Positions 1-5,549 of a stretch of DNA of 6,074 bases are shown here, piece after piece. This DNA comes from Thermoleophilaceae bacterium. GTDB taxonomy: Bacteria > Actinomycetota > Thermoleophilia > Solirubrobacterales > Thermoleophilaceae. Position numbers and translations under genes: made by a program. The stretch is taken from NCBI GenBank assembly GCA_013696425.1, contig JACCYP010000082.1, forward strand, positions 1-6,074. The letters are read 5' to 3'. Below the pieces are notes generated by a model that was not told the DNA's origin, searched no databases, and saw only the letters and a list, made by a program, of their open reading frames with translations. Positions within the stretch are counted from its first letter, which is position 1. Each line of letters starts with the position of its first letter.

Positions 1-598
1 CGCCGGGATCGGCGAGTGAGCGGCCGCCCGCGTAGGCGAGCGTCACCCGGGGGCCGCAGTCCGGGCATGCGTTCGGCTGGGCGTGGAAGCGGCGGTCCGC
101 CGGGTCGTCGTACTCCGCCTGGCAGGCCGCGCACATCTCGAAGCCGGCCATCGTCGTGTTCGGGCGGTCGTAGGGGACGCCGGTGACGATCGTGAAGCGG
201 GGGCCGCAGTTCGTGCAGTTGATGAACGGGTAGCGGTGGCGGCGGTCCGCCGGGTCGAAGAGCTCGCGCAGGCACTCCTCGCAGGTTGCGACGTCCGGGG
301 AGATGATCGCCAGCGGCTCGCCGCTGCTGCGGCTCGGGAGGATCGCGAACCCCCCCTCCCCCGTCGGCGCCACGGTCTCCGGCAGGAACGCCTCGATCAC
401 CGCGAGCGGCGGCGGCTCGCGCGGCAGCCGGTCGAGGAAGCGCGCCACCGTCTCGTCCGGGCCCTCGACCTCGAGCAGCACCCCGCGCTCGTCGTTCAGC
501 ACCCAGCCGGCGAGCCCATGCTCCCCCGCGAGGCGGTGCACGTAGGGCCTGAACCCGACACCCTGGACCGTGCCCTCGACCCGCGCGCGGACGCGCAC
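1..598 (-). CDS. hypF: HypF, carbamoyltransferase for NiFe-hydrogenase CN ligands (N-terminal part, runs off the left edge)
   Basis: HypF is a cytoplasmic maturation enzyme that uses carbamoyl phosphate and ATP to carbamoylate the C-terminal cysteine of HypE; this becomes the cyanide ligands of the NiFe site. I translated the minus strand by hand and the first 199 residues are visible. An acylphosphatase domain occupies about residues 1-88, with VEGTVQGVGFRPYVHRLA at 7-24 and the expected catalytic pair R17 and N35. The zinc-binding region follows with exact HypF spacing: C106/C109, 18 residues, C128/C131, 24 residues, C156/C159, 18 residues, C178/C181. The YrdC/Sua5-like and carbamoyltransferase domains would lie beyond the edge; the full family length is about 750 aa. 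I chose the GTG at 598-596, two bases after the upstream TAG. It has no clear Shine-Dalgarno sequence, so coupling to the membrane-protein gene is likely, and the exact start is less certain than the gene's identity. Confidence 0.96.
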   Translation of the reverse strand, partial: MRVRARVEGTVQGVGFRPYVHRLAGEHGLAGWVLNDERGVLLEVEGPDETVARFLDRLPREPPPLAVIEAFLPETVAPTGEGGFAILPSRSSGEPLAIISPDVATCEECLRELFDPADRRHRYPFINCTNCGPRFTIVTGVPYDRPNTTMAGFEMCAACQAEYDDPADRRFHAQPNACPDCGPRVTLAYAGGRSLADPG

Positions 599-600
599 GG

Positions 601-1035
601 CTATTCGCCGGGGCGGGGGTGAGTCTCTGAGAGCACCAGCCCGTAGAGCAGGTGGTCGATCGCGAACACGAGCCGCTCGACGGGCCGCGGCTTCTTTGAT
701 TGGGAGAGGCCGAGCACCGGTGCGATGCCGAGCTCGAAGCCGAGCCACAGCACGAGGCCGTAGACCGGCCCCGCCCACTTGCGGCGACGCACCTCATCCG
801 GCAGCGCGCCGAACATCGCACCCCCGGCGGCGCCGTAACCCCAATGCGCGAGCTCGATGCCCGCCCGCCGCTTGCGGTTCGGCGTCGTGTGGAAGAGCGT
901 CGTGGCCTTCTGCCTGAAGATCGCCTTCGGTGGCGGCTCCTTCACCAGGCCGGCGCTGATCGTGAACGCGCGCATACCGGTCATCGCCATCGCCGCGATC
1001 ACACCCCGGAATGCGCCGAGGAGAACGTCCTTCAC
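601..1035 (-). CDS. Small multi-pass membrane protein of unknown function
   Basis: This 144-aa protein has about four hydrophobic stretches: residues 5-29, 62-78, 88-110 and 120-135. The last is weakly hydrophobic and could be amphipathic. A basic loop (PPPKAIFRQK to NRKRR, about 34-57) separates the first two. Glycine-rich AHWGYGAAGGAMFGALP and GPVYGLVLWLGFELGIAP stretches resemble small actinobacterial integral membrane proteins of the YagU/DUF1440-like type. I infer that resemblance from texture, not from a diagnostic motif. The start is GTG at 1035-1033, inside a GTGA overlap with the SIS gene's TGA, and GGTGGAG lies 5 nt upstream. The gene ends with TAG, 2 nt before hypF. It has no cysteines or other evident metal ligands. 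Its position implies co-expression with hydrogenase maturation, but no function can be assigned; it may be a passenger. Confidence 0.85.
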   Translation of the reverse strand: MKDVLLGAFRGVIAAMAMTGMRAFTISAGLVKEPPPKAIFRQKATTLFHTTPNRKRRAGIELAHWGYGAAGGAMFGALPDEVRRRKWAGPVYGLVLWLGFELGIAPVLGLSQSKKPRPVERLVFAIDHLLYGLVLSETHPRPGE

Positions 1036-2225
1036 GAGAGCTCCACCAGCTCGCGCAGCACGTGCCAGGCGCCGGCCTGGGCCTCCTGGATCCGGGGAAT
1101 GTGCTCCGAGCGCGTGACCACGACGTGGTCGGCCAGCGCATCGCCCGCGATCCGGCCGCCGTCATAGCCCACCATCGCGATCGTGACCGCGCCCCGCCGG
1201 CGTGCCTCGGCCAGCGCCGCGATCACGTTCGCGGAGTCGCCGCTCGTGGAGAACGCGAGCAGCACGTCACCCGTCCGCGCATGGGCGATCAACTGGCGGG
1301 AGAAGATCGCCTCGGTGCCGATGTCGTTGGCCACGGCGGTGATGATCCCGGTGTCCTCGGTCAGGTCGAGCGCCGGTCGCGCCGGCCAGCCGTTCGGCGG
1401 ATTGACCGAATCCGCCTCCGCGTCCATCGCGTCGGTGGCCGAGCCGCCGTTGCCGAGCAGCAGCAGCCGCCCGCCGGAGTCGAACGCCGCGCGCAGCGCA
1501 GCGGCCGCCCCGCCGATCACCGCGGAGTTCCCGGTGAGCGTCTGGGCCCGCAGCACGCCGATCTCCTCCGCCTTGAGCAGGATGGAGGCGCGCACGTCCG
1601 CGATCACCGCCTCGAGGTCGGTCTCCTGCTCGCCGAGGAACGGATAGAGGAAGGAGGATCCGCCGGTGTCGTGCACGGCGCGCGCGTCGCGGCCCTCGAG
1701 CAGGCCGCGGTGATCGAAGAACACGTGCGCGAGCTCCCACAACAGGTGGTAGGCGGTCTCCGCGAGCTCCTGGCGCACGAACTGGTCATCGGAGGGCGGC
1801 GCGAAGACCCACTCCGCCGGCCCGGGCTCGAAGGCGAGCGTGAGGCAGCCGCGCTCCCGCGCCTGCCCGAGGGCGTCGAGCGCTTGAGCTTCCGAGCCGA
1901 AGCCGATCACCATGTCGCCGGGCTCGGCTGCAAGGTCGAGCTGGCGGCCAAGCTCCCCGCCCTCGGCGGTGAGCGCGATGGCCGGGAGCGCCCGCTTGCC
2001 GACGATCACGGGATGGACGAACTCGACCGCCACGTGGCGTGCGTCCGAGCGCGCCTGCGGGGTGGCGCCGAGAGCGAGCAGCCGCCCGCCGCGCGCGAAG
2101 CGCTCCGCCATCCGGTGGCAGAGCCGCGCGAGCGACTCCGCGGATTCCTCGAAGAAGCGCGCGTTCGCCCGCGTGCGCTCCTCGGCGAGCTCCGCCAGCC
2201 GCGAGCCGGCAAGCGCCTGGGTCAC
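1032..2225 (-). CDS. Tandem SIS-domain protein, GmhA (phosphoheptose isomerase)-like, in a hyp operon
   Basis: This 397-aa protein has two sugar-isomerase (SIS) domains. GmhA-type SIS proteins isomerise sedoheptulose 7-phosphate and normally have one domain of about 190 aa. Domain C (about 205-397) keeps GNGGS (258-262), the phosphate loop STSGDSANV (326-334), FSRQ (308-311), RIQE (378-381) and H388. The GmhA metal/catalytic His and Glu, however, are D268 and D272. Domain N (about 1-175) keeps that pair in DARHVAVEF (H64, E68) plus Q152 and H160, but has lost the GNGGS and STSG loops (GATPQARS at 53-60, GFGSEAQAL at 108-116). The linker (about 176-204) contains FLYPFLGEQE. The GTG start at 2225-2223 overlaps hypB's TGA by 4 nt, with a modest GAAGG upstream. 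Neighbours suggest a hydrogenase-linked role; the substrate is unknown, and true heptose isomerase activity is not assured. Confidence 0.9.
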   Translation of the reverse strand: MTQALAGSRLAELAEERTRANARFFEESAESLARLCHRMAERFARGGRLLALGATPQARSDARHVAVEFVHPVIVGKRALPAIALTAEGGELGRQLDLAAEPGDMVIGFGSEAQALDALGQARERGCLTLAFEPGPAEWVFAPPSDDQFVRQELAETAYHLLWELAHVFFDHRGLLEGRDARAVHDTGGSSFLYPFLGEQETDLEAVIADVRASILLKAEEIGVLRAQTLTGNSAVIGGAAAALRAAFDSGGRLLLLGNGGSATDAMDAEADSVNPPNGWPARPALDLTEDTGIITAVANDIGTEAIFSRQLIAHARTGDVLLAFSTSGDSANVIAALAEARRRGAVTIAMVGYDGGRIAGDALADHVVVTRSEHIPRIQEAQAGAWHVLRELVELS

Positions 2226-2905
2226 GCGGTTGCCTTCTCGCGCTCCCCCACTCCCACGAGCCAGTCGCGGAAGGCCTCGACCCCCTCGCCGGTGCGGGCG
2301 CTCACGAGCTGGTGCTTGGCGCCCGGGTTCACGGTCTCGACGTTGTAGAGGAGCTTGTCCACGTCGAAATCGAGGTGCGGGAGCAGGTCGATCTTGTTCA
2401 CCACCACCATCTCGCACGCGCGGAACATGAGCGGGTACTTGAGCGGCTTGTCCTCGCCCTCGGTGACCGAGCAGATCATCGCCCGCGCATCCTCGCCTAC
2501 GCGGAACTCGGCCGGGCACACGAGGTTGCCGACGTTCTCGATCACGAGCAGGTCGATGTCTGCAAGCGGGAGCGTGCCGAGCGCCGAGCGCACCATGTTC
2601 GCGTCGAGGTGGCACTCGCCGCCGAAGCCCGAGTCGGTGTTGATCTGGGTGACCGGCACGTGGAAGTGCGCAATCCGGTCGGCGTCCATCGAGCCCTGCA
2701 CGTCGCCCTCGAGCACGCCCGCGCGCACGTCGCCGAGGCCCATGCCGAACACGCTCTCGAGCAGCGTCGTCTTGCCCGCCCCCGGCGCGCTCATCAGGTT
2801 CACGACCGATACGCCGTCGCGGTCGAAGTCCCCCCGGTTTGCCTGCGCGATCGTCGTGTTCGCGTCGAGCGCGTCCTCCGCGACCTTCACCTTGGTGCGA
2901 TGCAT
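2222..2905 (-). CDS. hypB: HypB, nickel-insertion GTPase
   Basis: HypB is a SIMIBI-class GTPase that works with HypA to load nickel into the hydrogenase large subunit in the cytoplasm. The 227-aa protein shows P-loop SAPGAGKTT (39-47), EGDVQGSMDADRI (66-78), the metal-site motif ECHLDANMV (97-105, ligands C98 and H99), VIENVGNLVCPAEF (121-134, third ligand C130) and the guanine-specificity motif NKID (170-173). ANRGDF (22-27) is the usual helix before the G domain. There is no N-terminal CxxCGC high-affinity nickel motif and no histidine-rich storage stretch, so this is the minimal form. The loop before the Cys-His pair (NTDSGFGGECH) is about four residues longer than the NTGxGCH form I recall from other HypB proteins. 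The ATG at 2905-2903 has an excellent AGGAGGAGG site and lies inside the end of hypA (19-nt overlap). The stop overlaps the SIS gene by 4 nt. Confidence 0.98.
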   Translation of the reverse strand: MHRTKVKVAEDALDANTTIAQANRGDFDRDGVSVVNLMSAPGAGKTTLLESVFGMGLGDVRAGVLEGDVQGSMDADRIAHFHVPVTQINTDSGFGGECHLDANMVRSALGTLPLADIDLLVIENVGNLVCPAEFRVGEDARAMICSVTEGEDKPLKYPLMFRACEMVVVNKIDLLPHLDFDVDKLLYNVETVNPGAKHQLVSARTGEGVEAFRDWLVGVGEREKATA

Positions 2906-3249
2906 GCAGCCTCCTCCTCTGTCACGTCGATCGAATCGACTTCGAATTCTTCCCCGCTCAGTACCTCGATCTCGGAGCCGCCGCAGTCGGGGCAGCGGAA
3001 GATCGGCTGGTCGAGGGTCCAACCGCGGTCGCACGGCACGCACCGCACGCGTGCCTCGACGTAGTTCTGCTCGAGCGTCGCGCCCTCGCACACGCGCCCG
3101 CGCGAAACGATCTCGAAGTAGAAGGACAGCGACTCCGCCACCACCTGGCGCAGCGACCCGATCGTCATCGTGACCGTGGTCACGCGCCGCCCGTCCGCGT
3201 GGCGCTCGACTGTGTCGACGATCGCGCTGCTCAGGGAGAGCTCGTGCAC
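2887..3249 (-). CDS. hypA: HypA, nickel metallochaperone
   Basis: HypA binds nickel through its N-terminal Met-His-Glu and passes it to the hydrogenase large subunit with HypB; a structural zinc site stabilises it. The 120-aa protein is close to the usual HypA length. It starts MHELSLSSAIVDTVERHA, so H2 and E3 of the nickel site are present. Two CxxC pairs form the zinc site: C70/C73 (CVPC) and C86/C89 (CPDC). The core around GSLRQVVAESLSFYFEIV (31-48) is typical of the family. The start is GTG at 3249-3247, not an upstream codon: it gives the obligatory MHE terminus and has GGAGGAG 5 nt upstream. The first 19 nt overlap the protease gene, and the last 19 nt overlap hypB. The C-terminal tail after the zinc domain is acidic (DVTEEEAACIAPR), with a lone extra cysteine (C116) that probably does not matter. 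Confidence 0.98.
   Translation of the reverse strand: MHELSLSSAIVDTVERHADGRRVTTVTMTIGSLRQVVAESLSFYFEIVSRGRVCEGATLEQNYVEARVRCVPCDRGWTLDQPIFRCPDCGGSEIEVLSGEEFEVDSIDVTEEEAACIAPR
2910..2918 (-). promoter_or_regulatory. Ribosome binding site of hypB
   Basis: The minus strand reads AGGAGGAGG, ending 4 nt before the ATG at 2905. It is embedded in the hypA C-terminal codons (EEEAA region) and is the longest Shine-Dalgarno match in the window. HypB translation may therefore initiate strongly on its own despite the 19-nt overlap. Confidence 0.85.
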
Positions 3250-3737
3250 CGAAGCTCCTCCACCTGGTCGAGCACCGCCTTCACGGCGGCGTCGAGCGAA
3301 GCGGTGACCTCGTCGCTCAGCCCGATGCCCATCTCCTCGACGACCGCGGGCTCGCAGGCCACGACCACGACCTTGCCCGGCCACCCGCCGGTCGTCTTCA
3401 CGAAGCGCAGCACGGTTTGGACGTCCATGGCATGAGGATTGATCACGTCGCCGTCCTCGATACCCGCCTCCGCCTCTTCCTCCGAGGGTTCCATCAGGTA
3501 GATGGTGCCCGGCGCTCCGCCCTGGCGGCTCACGTCGACGAGGATCAGCCCGTCGTAGCCGCGCAGAACCTCGTAGGCGAGGTCGAGACCGCCGGTGCCG
3601 AAGTCGAACACCGCCACGTTCTCGGGCAGCTCGAGCGCCTCGAGGCGCTTCACCACCTCGCTGCCGAACCCGTCGTCCTTCAGCCACAGGTTCCCGACGC
3701 CGGCGATCAGGACCTTGGGATCGGGCGAGGGCGTCAT
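3231..3737 (-). CDS. NiFe-hydrogenase maturation endopeptidase (HyaD/HybD/HupD/HycI family)
   Basis: This family removes the C-terminal peptide of the hydrogenase large subunit after nickel insertion, locking the active site. The 168-aa protein opens with the family signature GVGNLWLKDDGFG (13-25). D22 aligns with the nickel-sensing E16 of E. coli HybD. D68 in ILVDVS corresponds to D62, and H102 in NPHAMDVQ corresponds to H93. DFGTGGLDL (45-53) and APGTIYL (75-81) are further family landmarks. Having Asp where HybD has Glu is, as I recall, also seen in HycI-type proteases. The start is ATG at 3737-3735, inside an ATGA overlap with the stop of the 95-aa gene; only a weak GGGGAAG lies upstream, which fits coupling. 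The client is presumably the large subunit encoded upstream of the window, but this cannot be shown here. Confidence 0.96.
   Translation of the reverse strand: MTPSPDPKVLIAGVGNLWLKDDGFGSEVVKRLEALELPENVAVFDFGTGGLDLAYEVLRGYDGLILVDVSRQGGAPGTIYLMEPSEEEAEAGIEDGDVINPHAMDVQTVLRFVKTTGGWPGKVVVVACEPAVVEEMGIGLSDEVTASLDAAVKAVLDQVEELRCTSSP
3255..3261 (-). promoter_or_regulatory. Ribosome binding site of hypA (decides the GTG start)
   Basis: The minus strand reads GGAGGAG, 5 nt before the GTG at 3249. It lies inside the end of the protease gene. Together with the required MHE N terminus, it fixes the hypA start at GTG. Confidence 0.85.
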
Positions 3738-4021
3738 ACGAGCTCAACTTCCCCGACGAAGAAGAAATGGAACCGGCCGGTGTCGCGCATCAGCTCGGCG
3801 CCCGGGTCGTCGTCGATCGTGACGCCGAGGTAGAGCTTGCCGTCCACGTCCCACAGGATGCGGTGGATGGTGGCCACGCGGTTGTCGAGCATCTTGTCGT
3901 AGGGGTCGCCATCGGTACCGAGGCGAAGGATGACCTTCTGCTCGAGGACATACCTCACACCCTCGTGCGTGGCCTCGGCCTCCGTCATCTCCGGCACTCC
4001 TTCGCGCGGTCCGGCCGCCAT
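3734..4021 (-). CDS. Small hydrogenase-cluster protein of unknown function (95 aa)
   Basis: I do not recognise a named family, but the core resembles small proteins I recall from actinobacterial hydrogenase clusters. The 95-aa protein is acidic and soluble, with no signal peptide, membrane segment or cysteine. Motifs include RLGTDGDPYDKML (33-45), RVATIHRILWDVDGKLYLGV (48-67), TIDDDPGAELMRDTGRF (68-84) and FFFVGEVELV (86-95). The aspartate-rich turns and alternating strands suggest a small beta-rich fold. Two starts are possible. ATG at 4021 shares a base with the previous stop (TGATG) and has AAGGAG 5 nt away. ATG at 3988 (codon 12) has its own AAGGAG 8 nt away and would give 84 aa. I chose 4021 because its neighbours use the same TGATG junction. 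The gene overlaps the protease gene by 4 nt, so a large-subunit maturation role is conceivable but unproven. Confidence 0.88.
   Translation of the reverse strand: MAAGPREGVPEMTEAEATHEGVRYVLEQKVILRLGTDGDPYDKMLDNRVATIHRILWDVDGKLYLGVTIDDDPGAELMRDTGRFHFFFVGEVELV
3997..4002 (-). promoter_or_regulatory. Second candidate ribosome binding site for the small protein
   Basis: The minus strand reads AAGGAG again, 8 nt before an in-frame ATG at 3988 (codon 12 of the 95-aa reading). It would give an 84-aa product starting MTEAEAT. The motif is equal to the first site and its spacing is more standard, so either or both starts could be used. Confidence 0.5.
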
Positions 4022-4869
4022 CAGCTCTCCTTGATCTCGGGGTCGCGCATCTCGAGGCGCCCGTGCAGGCGCATCATCTCCTCCGGCGTGGCACACGCGG
4101 CGCGCTCCACCATCGCACGCACCGCCGGGTCGCCCGAGGCGATGGCCTCGCGCTCGGGGTCGCTCAGCGTCTGGACGTGCAGCAGCAGCGCCTCCTCGAT
4201 CTCCGTTCCGTCGAACAGGCTTCCCGCGCTCTCCGGCGCCAGCCGCGGATGGTCGGGCAGCACGATGGTGGCCCCGAGTGCCGTGTCGTCGGCCTCGGTG
4301 GCGAGCACCGGGAAGGTGTTCACGCTCTGGAGCTCGGGATGCTCAGTGGCCGACTCGAAGCGGCTGCCCGGCGCGTGCGCGATCACGTGCGTGGAGATGA
4401 GCGAGTGCGCGAGTGCCGAGCCGCGGTCCTCGATCGCCCGCTCGGGCTCGGTCGTGTTGTGCACGCACACGCGCACCCGCACGCGCGACCGGTCGCCGTC
4501 GATCTCGTGCACGCGCACGCGCGCGCGACCCGTGAGGCCGTCGAATTCAAACGGCGCACCCACCCCGCCGTCGCGAAGAGCGTCGAGCGAGGTCCGCGGC
4601 AGCTCCACCCGCCGCTCGATCGCCCGGCGCTCCGAATCGGTCCCGGCCTGGAGGAAGCGCACCGTGGCCTCGATCTCAGCGCCCTCCGCGGCCGGCTCGA
4701 GCGCCATGTCCATCCGCAGCGTGTCGTGGGCGGCGGGCTGGTCCGCGGCGTAGCCAGGCGGGTAGACGATCCCGAACGGCGTCGGCGTTGAGTTCTTCGT
4801 CGATCCGGGCGTGTAGGGGTAGAGCGCGTAGCCCTCGTAGAGCAGCGCGTCGATCAGCTCCTCGAGCAT
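4021..4869 (-). CDS. Conserved hydrogenase-cluster protein of unknown function (282 aa)
   Basis: There is no named domain that I can assign with confidence. The N terminus, ALLYEGYALYPYTPGSTKN (8-26), and the block TIVLPDHPRLAPESAG (201-216) followed by SLFDGTEIEEALLLHVQTLS (217-236), look like landmarks of a hypothetical protein I recall next to DUF5947 and DUF6084 genes in actinobacterial hydrogenase clusters. That is recollection, not a search result. The middle (about 64-140) is beta-rich with alternating Arg-Val (RVRVRVCVHNTT at 129-140). The C terminus (234-275) is helical and ends in EEMMRLHGRLE. There is no signal peptide or membrane segment, and the cysteines (C135, C259) form no motif. 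The ATG at 4869-4867 shares one base with the preceding TGA and has AGGAGGG 3 nt upstream, so longer upstream readings are unlikely. It may be a structural or chaperone protein for a large hydrogenase complex; this is inference. Confidence 0.9.
   Translation of the reverse strand: MLEELIDALLYEGYALYPYTPGSTKNSTPTPFGIVYPPGYAADQPAAHDTLRMDMALEPAAEGAEIEATVRFLQAGTDSERRAIERRVELPRTSLDALRDGGVGAPFEFDGLTGRARVRVHEIDGDRSRVRVRVCVHNTTEPERAIEDRGSALAHSLISTHVIAHAPGSRFESATEHPELQSVNTFPVLATEADDTALGATIVLPDHPRLAPESAGSLFDGTEIEEALLLHVQTLSDPEREAIASGDPAVRAMVERAACATPEEMMRLHGRLEMRDPEIKES
4027..4032 (-). promoter_or_regulatory. Ribosome binding site for the first start of the 95-aa protein
   Basis: The minus strand reads AAGGAG, 5 nt before the ATG at 4021. 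That ATG shares a base with the upstream TGA. This is one of two candidate initiation signals for the same frame. Confidence 0.65.
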
Positions 4870-5549
4870 CAGCCCTCCTCTTCCAGCAATTCGTCGATGG
4901 CAGCGTCGTAGGAGTGCAGGCCGCGCTGTGCCTTGCGCAGGGAGAGGCGTTCGAGCGTGTCGTCGGAGAGCCGCACCCAGCCCCCGCCGGGATAGTGGTA
5001 GCCGATCGTCTCGCGCACCGCCGACACCGGCATGGCGAACTTCGTGGAGCACTCCCACGGCACCTGGACGATCTGCATCGCACCGCTCTCACCCCGGTAG
5101 AAGATCGTGCCGGTGAAGTTGAACGACAGCGGCGCGATCCCGTCGGGGAGCGAGTAGAGGTACTTGGCCGCCGCCACCTCGAGGTCGTAGCTCACAGGGA
5201 GCGTGAGCGTGAAGGCGGTGGAGCCCGTGAAGGTGGGCAGCAGGACGTCGACGTCGGCGAGCAGGAAGGCGTTCGTGGTCGTCGCCCAGCGCTCGGGCTC
5301 GCCGAAGAGGTCCGCGAGCTTCGCGCGCGTGTCGTCGTCGTAGGCGCGCTTGGCCGGCTCGATCATGATCTGCGCCTTGAGAGCGACGGTGTAGACCTCG
5401 TGCCCGGAGCGCTCGGCCATCTGGCCCGTGAAGCGCAGCATCGGCGTGGCCGTGTGCTTCGCCCCCTCGACGCTCAGGATCGTGAACTCGGGATCCGGCT
5501 GCGCGGGCGTCCCGCCGCCGTTCGTGTGGATCGCGGCGGGCTCGGGCAT
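4869..5549 (-). CDS. DUF6084-like hydrogenase-cluster protein
   Basis: This 226-aa protein matches my recollection of the DUF6084 family, an uncharacterised actinobacterial family found beside hydrogenase genes. Supporting stretches are KAQIMIEPAKRAYDDDTRAKL (58-78, conserved core IEPxxRxY), LFGEPERWATT (81-91), PTFTGSTAF (105-113), SYDLEVAAAKYLYSLPDGIAP (120-140), LSFNFTGTIFYRG (141-153) and GGGWVRLSDDTLERL (188-202). The first 20 residues are low-complexity (Gly/Pro/Ala) and probably disordered. The body reads as beta-sandwich-like with a helical C-terminal tail. It has one cysteine (C167) and no metal motif, signal peptide or membrane segment. The start is ATG at 5549-5547, sharing one base with the stop of the DUF5947-like gene (TGATG), with only a weak GAGGG about 10 nt upstream. 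No biochemical function is known to me; co-occurrence suggests hydrogenase assembly or complex structure. Confidence 0.88.
   Translation of the reverse strand: MPEPAAIHTNGGGTPAQPDPEFTILSVEGAKHTATPMLRFTGQMAERSGHEVYTVALKAQIMIEPAKRAYDDDTRAKLADLFGEPERWATTTNAFLLADVDVLLPTFTGSTAFTLTLPVSYDLEVAAAKYLYSLPDGIAPLSFNFTGTIFYRGESGAMQIVQVPWECSTKFAMPVSAVRETIGYHYPGGGWVRLSDDTLERLSLRKAQRGLHSYDAAIDELLEEEG
4873..4879 (-). promoter_or_regulatory. Ribosome binding site of the 282-aa protein gene
   Basis: The minus strand reads AGGAGGG, 3 nt before the ATG at 4869. It lies within the last codons of the DUF6084-like gene (the ELLEEEG tail). It supports the ATG start over longer in-frame readings. Confidence 0.75.

Noticed and set aside
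83..622. Plus-strand open frame of 179 codons at the left edge
   Set aside because: It is antisense to hypF, whose domain motifs and cysteine spacing are unambiguous. The plus frame is low-complexity, Arg/Ala-rich and has no homology I can recognise.
1011..2348. Long plus-strand open frame of 445 codons opposite the SIS gene and the end of hypB
   Set aside because: Its product is rich in Arg, Ala, Gly and Glu with no recognisable motif. It lies antisense to a frame with clear SIS and HypB motifs. High GC content and the codon bias of the real strand create such shadows.
2226..2615. N-terminal extension of the SIS protein to 2615
   Set aside because: The extra 130 residues are Arg/Ala-rich out-of-frame hypB sequence. 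GTG at 2225 forms a standard 4-nt overlap with the hypB stop.
2039..3064. Plus-strand open frame with many His, Glu and Val residues opposite hypB and hypA
   Set aside because: Repeated HVEV/HHHH-like text is the complement of HypB and HypA codons; there is no ribosome binding site or domain.
3250..3747. N-terminal extension of hypA to a start at 3747
   Set aside because: The upstream part reads through the protease gene in another frame as Arg/Gly-rich nonsense. HypA must start MHE for nickel binding, and the GTG at 3249 has an excellent ribosome binding site.
3767..4753. Plus-strand Ser/Arg-rich open frame of 328 codons
   Set aside because: It is a shadow of the 95-aa and 282-aa genes. 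Serine- and arginine-rich composition without motifs is typical of antisense reading in GC-rich DNA.
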